Positions 21,653-31,700 of a DNA stretch of 64,000 nucleotides are shown in pieces (the stretch's first letter is position 1; every line of letters begins with the position of its first letter). The position numbers were made by a program, and so were the translations under genes. Origin of the DNA: Aurelia coerulea (Eukaryota; Cnidaria; Scyphozoa; Semaeostomeae; Ulmaridae); assembly GCA_039566865.1 (NCBI GenBank), contig CM076955.1, positions 2,501 to 66,500 on the forward strand, written 5' to 3'. The notes below the pieces were generated by a model. That model did not search any database. It saw only the letters and a list, made by a program, of their open reading frames with translations, and was not told the DNA's origin.

Positions 21653-22566
21653 CTATCTCAATGTCATACCAGCTAGTAGAAAAGTCTTCATAATGTTTGT
21701 GGATGGTAAGTGACACCTAAATGTAGGCAATAAAGGAGTAAGACCTTAAAAACAAAAGTTCTTGCACAACCCCACCAACGAGGTAGGCCTAAATGTTAAT
21801 CGGGAGTTGTATGCTTTTTTTTACATTGAAGAACATATTACCCTGCTAAAATTATTTCTACCTACCGCTTGTTCATCAATACTGCTTTGCTGTGCTGATG
21901 ATGGGAAGGGCACATCTGCGTTTGCTGATTAGCTGTATGACCAAGATCTTGCCAGAAAGAAGGAGCTTCCCTGACAAATTTGTTGGGTGACGACAGACAG
22001 ACGAACCAGCAGTTTGGTAGTTATTGCATTGGTCAAGGTGATACAAACTCGTTCCTTTAGGTTGTTAGGTATCTTTAGCCAGAGAGTGAACATGATGACA
22101 ACTTGTTGAGGTGGCTTTGGTGCTTTTTTCTGACTGTTAAACGGGCGCAAAAGGAGCAATCCGTTGCCAAATCCGATACTTCGACAAGGAGCCACGAGGC
22201 ACAGGAAGAAGTTTGGACGCGCCATGATTGGGGGACTGAGACGATTCCGTGCCTTATAAGGCAATGAGAACAAAGATGGTTACCTGATTGCCCGGGGGGT
22301 ACATGACTTGAGGATGGACGGGGGTCTGCCGCCCGGCTTTCAGAAAGCTACCCTCTTCTAATTACCCAAACTTGCCTTTGGAAATTCTGTTTTGGCCAGA
22401 ATATAGAGAAATTCTGTAGAAAGCATTATTTTCTCAAATGTCATCCATTTCCATTATTATTAAGCATTTATATGACTTATCTCGCCGATGAAGCATAAGC
22501 TGGCTCTTCAATCCTTGCTTGTAATCAATCGTTTTCCTTCTTTTACGTAAATTTTGTTAAGTTTTA

Positions 22567-23331
22567 TTTCTCCATATTCTGGCCAGAGAGAGATACACTC
22601 AAAATTACTTTTCCTAAAGTTTTATTGGATTACACGTTTTTTCTTTTATAAGAAACTTGGATAAGCCCCTAGTACTAAAAGTTTCTTAATTTCACGTGAA
22701 AATTTCATCTTTTTAGTACTAAAAGTTTCTTAATGTGTTTCTTATTTCAAAATGCATTTAGGATGCATGTAGTTTCTACCCACTGCCATGTATTCGTTTC
22801 TTGACAGACAGCACAATTTTTAGCGAGAAGGAGAGTTCTAGTTGATTCAAAACATAAATCTATCATCAATAATACTAAAATATAAAGGCTCAACCACAAT
22901 TATCCCATGATTTCCTCGTATTTGGCTTTAAAAGTTTCTTAGCAATTCTCAAGCATAGTAGTAGAGTTTCTTAATTTTTTCGCCATCCTAGTACTAGTTT
23001 CTTATAAACCAGTTTCTTATAAAAGAAAAAACGTGTAGTTTACAGTAAATATGTGTCTTAAGTTCTCTTTAGCTTGCTCTAAAAGAAACAAATAGAAAGC
23101 CGCCCGTTTATCGAGCAAATTTATTCTGAGGGGGCCTCCTGAATGGAATTTCTCCATATTCTGGCCAGAGAGAAATACACTCAAAAATTACTTTTCCCAA
23201 AGTTTAATTGGATTATTTCACAGTAAATATGTGTCTTAAGTTTTCTTTAGCTTGCTCTAAAAGAAACAAATAGAAAACCGCCCGTTTATCGAGCAAATTT
23301 ATACTGAGGGGGCCTCCTGAATGGAATTTCT
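22567..23331. repeat. Tandem duplication (~180 bp), first copy split by a MITE
   Basis: Copy 1 is 22567-22632 joined to 23036-23146; copy 2 is 23148-23331. Both read TTTCTCCATATTCTGGCCAG, then an AATTGGATTA-type phrase, ACAGTAAATATGTGTCTTAA and CGAGCAAATTTAT, and end at GGGGGCCTCCTGAATGGAA. Copy 2 lacks the MITE and so preserves the empty target (TA at 23214-23215). Confidence 0.88.
22633..23035. mobile_element. 403-bp MITE with TA target duplication
   Basis: Perfect 25-base terminal inverted repeats begin CACGTTTTTTCTTTTATAAG, flanked by TA (22631-22632 and 23036-23037). The empty site survives in the neighbouring tandem copy as GGATTATTTCACAG. The interior holds several scattered copies of AAGTTTCTTA and TAGTACTA, clustered near the ends, as transposase-binding subterminal repeats often are. 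The TA target suggests Tc1/mariner-type mobilisation. No coding capacity. Confidence 0.88.
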
Positions 23332-23770
23332 CAATTACGAAAAAGAAGGAAAACGATCAATTACAAGCAAGGGTTGAAAAGCCAGCGTATGCTTCATCGG
23401 CGAGATAAGTGTCCTATAAATGTTTAATAATGGAAATGGACGACATTTGAGAAAAAAATGCTTTCTACAGAATTTCTCTATATTCTGGCCAAAACAGAAT
23501 TTCTCTCCGCTCTGGCTTTTCTCTGTTCTGGCGCTCCACGCCATGATGGATGCACTTTTATGATGAATTTTGGCAGAAAACTGCCCATTTTAACCATTTT
23601 TTGCGAATCTCAGCAAAACCCCACCCTTGTTTATGGAAAATCTGCCGAAAAAGGACCCTTGTTTAGAGAATTTTGGGCCCAAAAACCCACCCATATGGGC
23701 GGCACATACCCGTATCCTAAATATGCTATGAACCCCCCCCCCCGGGCCTGATTGCCCTGTCGTTAGATGC

Positions 23771-24600
23771 TAACTTTATAACATTATCGTACTTTTTGGC
23801 TACTTCATCATTTTGTCTTAACTTGCTTAATTGAGATAAAAGCCTACCTTTAGCAAAATCATAATTATCTGGTAGCAAGAGGTGGCTTTTTTTCTCTAAT
23901 TGGGAGTTTTACTTGAGGTGGTTTGCTCACTTTTTTGCTCCTTTATTCCCATTGATTCGTCCTCCCAAAATTGTTTGAACTCTTTCAAAATCAACTCATG
24001 CTCTCCCAAAGACATAACTTGAATATTTAAAACATGTGAATTTGGACTTAAATTGTCACTTACCCTCTCTGTCGGGCCTGATAAGACCTATCTACCTTTC
24101 GTTTTTATGGCTACTGACCCGCTCGAATAATTCCACGATGAATTTCTCTGTCAACTAATCTCGAATGAAATCAGCTCCTTCTAAAATTTGAATTGTTTTG
24201 TCAGCTTTTATAACTCGTCTTCATTTGAAAATCAGCTTGCTCCAATCTTTCAAGAGCTCCAGAAATGACTTGATTGCTGGGGGGTACATATCACAGTACG
24301 ATGTACGCGGTCATGACCACTTCAACTCCATCAAGGCATCTGATACCAATTTGAACAACTTCTCTTACTCTCGTTCTTACTTTCGGTGAACTGTCACCAA
24401 AAGCTTCAATCATCAATTTTTCCATGGCAGTAACTGGCAAACTCAAAGCTCTCTGTAAATCAGCATCAACGTAGCTTTTTTTACTTCCTCAATCAAAAAT
24501 CAAAGAAAATCAAACGGATATTCTGCTCCTTTCCTTTGTGGCGAATCTTGGGGCTCTTGCAAACGCACGAGCGGTCTTTGGTAAAACTGTCCTTGCCGTT
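23771..24600 (-). pseudogene. BEL/Pao LTR retrotransposon polyprotein relic (protease to pre-RT region)
   Basis: Minus-strand translation, with several frame changes and stops, gives landmarks in the order of a BEL/Pao polyprotein. First is an aspartic-protease-like FD-stop-GS...SY segment (Asp at 24492-24494, a TGA at 24489-24491 where the family has Ser), then LQRALSLP. A protease-like region of about 60 residues follows (KVRTRVREV, GVEVVMTAY), then a degenerate stretch containing VLSGPTE. The last landmark, LPDNYDFAKG...LSQL...KYDNVIK, precedes the reverse transcriptase in this family. RT, RNase H and integrase are missing: similarity ends next to the hAT-like insertion (target copy at 23747-23754). 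Multiple stops show it is dead. Family call rests on known BEL/Pao landmarks; no LTR was found. Confidence 0.78.
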
Positions 24601-24749
24601 GTACCTCAACTACGAATTCAAGTGCTCAACTCATAAAACTAACACATGCATATTTATACCAAACAGACAATGAACTATTTTTGGTACGTAAATTATGATT
24701 GATAGTCGGTAAGCTTTTACCCAAAGTGGAATAATTATTTTGTTTACCT

Positions 24750-25903
24750 TATGTTCGGCCTAAATCAGTACTGTCAGTTGTGTCGAGGATATTAGAAAAA
24801 ATTGCACATGACCAATTAATGGAGTATCTGAAAGGGCAAAACAAACTTTGTTTGAACCAATTTGGATTTCAAAAACTGCACAGTACACTGACATGTCTAT
24901 TGAATGTTATAGACCCATGCTTCAAGAACTCTGATGAGGGGAAAATAAACTTGAGTGTATTTCTTGATCTTAAAAAAGCATTCGATACCGTTGACCATAA
25001 AATCTTATTGTCAAAGTTACGAGAGTATATTGCCGACGGTACTTCCCACGACTGGTTAACTTCTTATCTGACCAATAGGGAGCAGTTCTTTTATTTTGAT
25101 GGATCTAGCTCCAACATAAGCAGCATAAAGTGTGGTATTCCGCCGGGCTCGTGTTTGGGACCCTTGCTTTTCATACTATACATTAAGGATTTTGAGAACT
25201 GTCTGGAAAGCATTAACCCAAATATGTATGCAGATGATACATGTGTGAATATCGCGTCGGAAAACCTGAATGAACTTCTAACAGATTTGAAAAACGAGCT
25301 AGAAAATATATCGAACTGGATGAGGATCATTAAACTTAGTTTGAATGCCAGCAAAAAAGAATATATGGTTACAAGGCATAGACGACAATTGAATAGAATA
25401 GGTGATGATTTGCCAGATCTTGTCCTCAATAATGAAGATTTCAAAAGGGTTAAGAAGACAAAATATTTAGGAATCAACATCGATGAGAGCCTTACTTGGA
25501 AAGAGCAGTACACAACTATCAAAAACAAACTGAAAGGGGGCTTGAGCTCCCTGAGAAAGCTAAAGACATCCTTCCGCAAAGGAAACTTGACCAGGTCTAC
25601 AAAGCTCTCTTTGAAAGCCACCTTCGCTATGACGACATTGTTTGGAGTACTCTTTCCAACAGCAATCTATCCCAACTGCAACGATTACAGACAAGGGCAA
25701 AGAAGCTAATACTGGACGCCAAGTATAAGGACGGTTGGAACTGTAAATGGCTCAATGTAAAGTCTTTGTCCTCATTTGACAAAGGAGTCATGACATATAA
25801 AATTCTGCATGACCTTTGTCCCTAAAATCTTTTTCATAAGTTCACTGAAAGATCCATGATTTCAGATCATAGAACCAGAAATCATGTAGAAATTACATTG
25901 TAA
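24750..25903 (+). pseudogene. Non-LTR retrotransposon (CR1/Jockey-like LINE) reverse transcriptase relic
   Basis: The frame opens inside the RT domain (YVRPKSVLSVVSRILEKI, upstream of any ATG), so the 5' part including the endonuclease is lost. RT landmarks in order: the fingers segment near LNQFGFQ; catalytic motif A with FLDLKKAFDTVDH; motif B GIPPGSCLGPLLF, where most relatives have Gln rather than the second Pro; motif C YADD with its catalytic Asp pair; then KTKYLGINID. The frame shifts at about 25560-25565, consistent with loss of one base in an A-run, and continues with the usual post-RT region (LDQVYKAL, LQRLQTRAKKLI). A stop at 25823-25825 interrupts it, yet similarity runs on to about 25900, where satellite sequence cuts it off. 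It once copied its own RNA into DNA at nicked chromosomal sites; this copy is inactive. The clade is uncertain; a non-LTR RT is certain. Confidence 0.93.
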
Positions 25904-26594
25904 ATGGGCCATTTTACATGGGAATAAGGGTCAGAAAACGTGATTTGAGGTTCTTCGGGATATTTCTAAGGGGTCTTGGCCGAAAATTTTTTTTTTGAAT
26001 TTATAAAAACCATTTAAGGCCTAAATTCGATTTAAGGCCTAAATAGGCCATTTTACATGGGAAAAAGGGTCAGGAAACATGTTTGGGGTTCTTCGGGACA
26101 TTTTTAGGGGGTTTTGGCCGAAAAAAATTTTTTTTTTTTCAAAAATTTTCAAATTTGATTTAACGCCTAAATAGGCCATTTTACATGGGAATAAGGGTCA
26201 GGAAACATGTTTGGGGTTCTTCGGGACATTTTTAGGGGGTTTTGGCCGAAAAAAAATTTTTTTTTTCAAAAATTTTCAAAATCGATTTAAGGCCTAAATA
26301 GGCCATTTTACATGGGAATAAGGGTCAGGAAACATGTTTGGGGTTCTTCGGGACATTTTTAGGGGGTTTTGGCCGAAAAAAAATTTTTTTTTCAAAAATT
26401 TTCTAAATCGATTTAAGGCCTAAATAGGCCATTTTACATGGGAATAAGGGTCAGGAAACATGTTTGGGGTTCTTTGGGACATTTTTAGGGGGTTTTGGCC
26501 GAAAAAAAATTTTTTTTTTCAAAAATTTTCAAATCGATTTAAGGCCTAAATAGGCCATTTTACATGGGAATAAGGGTCAGGAAACATGTTTGGG

Positions 26595-26625
26595 GTTCTT
26601 TGGGACCTAAATAGGCCATTTTACA
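26595..26625 (-). repeat. Truncated satellite monomer junction A
   Basis: GGGTTCTTTGGGAC joins directly to CTAAATAGGCC, skipping the A/T tract, so one monomer is about half length. The identical junction occurs near 29069-29085. Confidence 0.85.
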
Positions 26626-29059
26626 TGGGAATAAGGGTCAGGAAACATGTTTGGGGTTCTTCGGGACATTTTTAGGGGGTTTTGGCCGAAAAAAAAAAAT
26701 TTTTTTTCAAAAATTTTCAAATTCGATTTAAGGCCTAAATAGGCCATTTTACATGGGAATAAGGGTCAGGAAACATGTTTGGGGTTCTTCGGGACATTTT
26801 TAGGGGGTTTTGGCCGAAAAAAAATTTTTTTTTTCAAAAATTTTCAAAATCGATTTAAGGCCTAAATAGGCCATTTTACATGGGAATAAGGGTCAGGAAA
26901 CATGTTTGGGGTTCTTCGGGACATTTTTAGGGGGTTTTGGCCGAAAAAAAATTTTTTTTTCAAAAATTTTCAAAATCGATTTAAGGCCTAAATAGGCCAT
27001 TTTACATGGGAATAAGGGTCAGGAAACATGTTTGGGGTTCTTCGGGACATTTTTAGGGGGTTTTGGCCGAAAAAAAATTTTTTTTTTCAAAAATTTTCAA
27101 ATTCGATTTAAGGCCTAAATAGGCCATTTTACATGGGAATAAGGGTCAGGAAACATGTTTGGGGTTCTTCGGGACATTTTTAGGGGGTTTTGGCCGAAAA
27201 AAAATTTTTTTTTTCAAAAATTTTCAAAATCGATTTAAGGCCTAAATAGGCCATTTTACATGGGAATAAGGGTCAGGAAACATGTTTGGGGTTCTTCGGG
27301 ACATTTTTAGGGGGTTTTGGCCGAAAAAAAAATTTTTTTTTCAAAAATTTTCAAAATCGATTTAAGGCCTAAATAGGCCATTTTACATGGGAATAAGGGT
27401 CAGGAAACATGTTTGGGGTTCTTCGGGACATTTTTAGGGGGTTTTGGCCGAAAAAAAAATTTTTTTTTCAAAAATTTTCAAATTCGATTTAAGGCCTAAA
27501 TAGGCCATTTTACATGGGAATAAGGGTCAGGAAACATGTTTGGGGTTCTTCGGGACATTTTTAGGGGGTTTTGGCCGAAAAAAAAATTTTTTTTCAAAAA
27601 TTTTCAAAATCGATTTAAGGCCTAAATAGGCCATTTTACATGGGAATAAGGGTCAGGAAACATGTTTGGGGTTCTTCGGGACATTTTTAGGGGGTTTTGG
27701 CCGAAAAAAAATTTTTTTTTTCAAAAATTTTCAAATTCGATTTAAGGCCTAAATAGGCCATTTTACATGGGAATAAGGGTCAGGAAACATGTTTGGGGTT
27801 CTTCGGGACATTTTTAGGGGGTTTTGGCCGAAAAAAAATTTTTTTTTTCAAAAATTTTCAAATCGATTTAAGGCCTAAATAGGCCATTTTACATGGGAAT
27901 AAGGGTCAGAGAACATGTTTGGGGTTCTTTGGGACATTTTTAGGGGGTTTTGGCCGAAAAAAAATTTTTTTTTTCAAAAATTTTCAAAATCGATTTAAGG
28001 CCTAAATAGGCCATTTTACATGGGAATAAGGGTCAGAAAACATGTTTGGGGTTCTTCGGGACATTTTTAGGGGGTTTTGGCTGAAAAAAAAAATTTTTTT
28101 TCAAAAATTTTTAAAATCGATTTAAGGCCTAAATAGGCCATTTTACATGGGAATACGGGTCAGGAAACATGTTTGGGGTTCTTCGGGACATTTTTAGGGG
28201 GTTTTGGCCGAAAAAAAAATTTTTTTTTCAAAAATTTTCAAAATCGATTTAAGGCCTAAATAGGCCATTTTACATGGGAATAAGGGTCAGGAAACATGTT
28301 TGGGGTTCTTCGGGACATTTTTAAGGGGTTTTGGCCGAAAAAAAATTTTTTTTTTCAAAAATTTTCAAATTCGATTTAAGGCCTAAATAGGCCATTTTAC
28401 ATGGGAATAAGGGTCAGGAAACATGTTTGGGGTTCTTCGGGACATTTTTAGGGGGTTTTGGCCGAAAAAAAAATTTTTTTTCAAAAATTTTTAAAATCGA
28501 TTTAAGGCCTAAATAGGCCATTTTACATGGGAATAAGGGTCAGAAAACATGTTTGGGGTACTTCGGGACATTTTTAGGGGGTTTTGGCCGAAAAAAAATT
28601 TTTTTTTTCAAAAATTTTCAAATTCGATTTAAGACCTAAATAGGCCATTTTACATGGGAATAAGGGTCAGGAAACATGTTTGGGGTTCTTCGGGTCATTT
28701 GTAGGGGGTTTTGGCCAAAAAAAATTTTTTTTTTCAAAAATTTTCTAAATCGATTTAAGGCCTAAATAGGCCGTTTTATATGGGAATAAGGGTCAGGAAA
28801 CATGTTTGGGGTTCTTCGGGACATTTTTAGGGGGTTTTGGCCGAAAAAAAAAATTTTTTTTCAAAAATTTTCTAAATCGATTTAAGGCCTAAATAGGCAA
28901 TTTTACATGGGAATAAGGGTCAGGAAACATGTTTGGGGTTCTTTGGGACATTTTTAGGGGGTTTTGGCCGAAAAAAAATTTTTTTTTTCAAAAATTTTCT
29001 AAATCGATTTAAGGCCTAAATAGGCCATTTTACATGGGAATAAGGGTCAGGAAACATGT

Positions 29060-29090
29060 TTGGGGTTCTTTGGGACCTAAATAGGCCATT
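29060..29090 (-). repeat. Truncated satellite monomer junction B
   Basis: Same TTTGGGAC/CTAAATAGG junction as at 26595-26625, so the two truncated monomers are copies of one deletion event spread about 2.46 kb apart within the array. Confidence 0.85.
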
Positions 29091-31195
29091 TTACATGGGA
29101 ATAAGGGTCAGGAAACATGTTTGGGGTTCTTTGGGACATTTTTAGGGGGTTTTGGCCGAAAAAAAATTTTTTTTTTCAAAAATTTTCAAAATCGATTTAA
29201 GGCCTAAATAGGCCGTTTTACATGGGAATAAGGGTCAGGAAACATGTTTGGGGTTCTTCGGGACATTTTGAGGGGGTTTTGGCCGAAAAAAAAATTTTTT
29301 TTTCAAAAATTTTCAAATTCGATTTCAGGCCTAAATAGGCCATTTTACATGGGAATAAGGGTCAGGAAACATGTTTGGGGTTCTTCGGGACATTTTTAGG
29401 GGGTTTTGGCCGAAAATAAATTTTTTTTTTCAAAAATTTTCAAAATCGATTTAAGGCCTAAATAGGCAATTTTACATGGGAATAAGGGTCAGGAAACATG
29501 TTTGGGGTTCTTTGGGACATTTTTAGGGGGTTTTGGCCGAAAAAAAATTTTTTTTTTCAAAAATTTTCTAAATCGATTTAAGGCCTAAATAGGCCATTTT
29601 ACATGGGAATAAGGGTCAGGAAACATGTTTTGGGTTCTTTGGGACATTTTTAGGGGGTTTTAGCCGAAAAAAAATTTTTTTTTTCAAAAATTTTCTAAAT
29701 CGATTTAAGGCCTAAATAGGCCATTTTACATGGGAATAAGGGTCAGAAAACATGTTTGGGGTTCTTCGGGACATTTTTAGGGGGTTTTGGCTAAAAATAA
29801 ATTTTTTTTTTCAAAAATTTTCAAAATCGATTTAAGGCCTAAATAGGCCATTTTACATGGGAATAAGGGTCAGAAAACATGTTTGGGGTTCTTCGGGACA
29901 TTTTTAGGGGGTTTTGGCTGAAAAAAAAAATTTTTTTTCAAAAATTTTCAAAATCGATTTAAGGCCTAAATAGGCCATTTTACATGGGAATACGGGTCAG
30001 GAAACATGTTTGGGGTTCTTCGGGACATTTTTAGGGGGTTTTGGCCGAAAAAAAAATTTTTTTTTCAAAAATTTTCAAAATCGATTTAAGGCCTAAATAG
30101 GCCATTTTACATGGGAATAAGGGTCAGGAAACATGTTTGGGGTTCTTCGGGACATTTTTAAGGGGTTTTGGCCGAAAAAAAAATTTTTTTTTCAAAAATT
30201 TTCAAATTCGATTTAAGGCCTAAATAGGCCATTTTACATGGGAATAAGGGTCAGGAAACATGTTTGGGGTTCTTCGGGACATTTTTAGGGGGTTTTGGCC
30301 GAAAAAAAATTTTTTTTTCAAAAATTTTAAAAATCGATTTAAGGCCTAAATAGGCCATTTTACATGGGAATAAGGGTCAGGAAACATGTTTGGGGTTCTT
30401 CAGGACATTTTTAGGGGGTTTTGGCCGAAAAAAAAATTTTTTTTCAAAAATTTTCAAATTCGATTTAAGGCCTAAATAGGCCTTTTTACATGGGAATAAG
30501 GGTCAGGAAACATGTTTGGGGTTCTTCGGGACATTTTTAGGGGGTTTTGGCCGAAAATAAATTTTTTTTTTCAAAAATTTTCAAAATCGATTTAAGGCCT
30601 AAATAGGCCATTTTACATGGGAATAAGGGTCAGAAAACATGTTTGGGGTTCTTCGGGACATTTTTAGGGGGTTTTGGCTGAAAAAAAAAATTTTTTTTCA
30701 AAAATTTTTAAAATCGATTTAAGGCCTAAATAGGCCATTTTACATGGGAATAAGGGTCAGGAAACATGTTTGGGGTTCTTCGGGACATTTTTAGGGGGTT
30801 TTGGCCGAAAAAAAAATTTTTTTTTCAAAAATTTTCAAAATCGATTTAAGGCCTAAATAGGCCATTTTACATGGAAATGAGGGTCAGGAAACATGTTTGG
30901 GGTTCTTCGGGACATTTTTAGGGGGTTTTGGCCGAAAATAAATTTTTTTTTTCAAAAATTTTCAAATTCGATTTAAGGCCTAAATAGGCAATTTTACATG
31001 GGAATAAGGGTCAGCAAACATGTTTGGGGTTCTTCGGGACATTTTTAGGGAGTTTTGGCCGAAAAAAAAATTTTTTTTTCAAAAATTTTCAAATTCGATT
31101 TAAGGCCTAAATAGGCCATTTTACATGGGAATAAGGGTCAGGAAACATGTTTGGGGTTCTTCGGGACATTTTTAGGGGGTTTTGGCCGAAAATAA

Positions 31196-31700
31196 CTGCA
31201 TTTTCATCACGGTTTTTCTCTCTGTTCTGGCCTTGCTGAGTCTACATAATGGTTTCTTTTGACTCTTTAGCCATTTCAGTTCTCCTTCTGGTTTTCTTGT
31301 TCGCCATTACAATACTTCAGTAGATAAAATTTCAAAATAACTGTGAACGATTTGTTGAGACACAGCAATACGATGTTTGATTCAGATTCAGAGCGAGATG
31401 CAACATGATTTAGAGGCTGACTACTGTACATAGGGCGTCCATAGTGTTAGTCCTGTCACAAGGCTTCCAGTTGAGCTTTTTGGGGGACTTATAACATTGT
31501 TTTGGGAGTTAATTCATGTTGCTAAGGCGTTGCTATGGAGGTATAAACATGACCACTCCTTGTTTACTTCAATTTACAGCAAAGCAGCTGTCCATGAAAT
31601 GAAATATACAGCTGGATTCTGCATTAGTAAGGTTATTTGGACCCTATACCGACAAAATAAAAAATTCAAAATTTTGAACTTCTAAATGGAGGGAACCACC
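31196..31700 (+). repeat. 505-bp conserved block within satellite, copy 1
   Basis: Non-satellite sequence entering after GGCCGAAAATAA and leaving at GGGAACCACC|TTAAGGCC, in place of the A/T tract of one monomer. Almost identical in all five copies; this one reads AATATACAG where the others read AATGTACAG. No terminal inverted repeats or target duplication were found, so it is not an obvious transposon. A 62-codon plus-strand frame (31497-31685) has only a TTG start and is probably not coding. On the minus strand a 21-codon ATG frame (31242-31307, MANKKTRRRTEMAKES...) lies at a plausible initiation context. Origin and role unknown. Confidence 0.9.

Larger units (their letters stand above)
18976..22282. 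other. Single-copy-like stretch without a recognisable gene
   Basis: About 3.3 kb of AT-rich sequence with only short open frames, none of which I recognise. The longest is a 114-codon minus-strand frame at 21929-22273, which has no family signature that I can name and is low confidence as a gene. Small features inside include a TATG microsatellite near 19043, a pentanucleotide microsatellite at 20149-20175, degenerate ~58-bp repeats at 21296-21440 and a ~24-bp repeat at 21606-21652. Splice-site-like strings occur but no exon chain could be built. Distal regulatory sequence or old element debris cannot be excluded. Confidence 0.45.
22384..23503. repeat. Inverted arms (~170 bp) of the foldback element
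   Basis: The left arm 22384-22550 and right arm 23334-23503 are reverse complements with few mismatches: TTCTGTTTTGGCCAGAATAT, AGAAAGCATT, CTTATCTCGCCGATGAAGC and CAATCGTTTTCCTTCTTTT occur on the left and as complements on the right. Transcribed, the two could form a long hairpin with a loop of about 780 bases. Confidence 0.88.
22291..23746. mobile_element. hAT-like foldback element with 8-bp target duplication
   Basis: The 8-base string CCTGATTG occurs immediately outside both ends (22283-22290 and 23747-23754). The element starts CCCGGGGGGTACATG and ends in a C-run followed by GGG, whose complement starts CCCGGGGGGGG. Further in, both ends share a GGGTNTGCCGCCC-type phrase in inverted order. 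An 8-bp duplication is typical of hAT elements. Inside are inverted arms of about 170 bases (22384-22550 and 23334-23503) around a tandem duplication that carries a nested MITE. No transposase is visible, so it is non-autonomous. Similar C/G-homopolymer-ended repeats are, to my knowledge, common in coral genomes. Confidence 0.72.

Noticed and set aside
21929..22273. 114-codon minus-strand frame as a gene
   Set aside because: No domain, family signature, supporting exon or convincing start context was recognised, and its upstream end touches the hAT-like insertion. Left unassigned.
25091..25621. 176-codon minus-strand frame
   Set aside because: It lies exactly antisense to the LINE reverse transcriptase, whose sense frame has clear RT motifs; it is a shadow frame.
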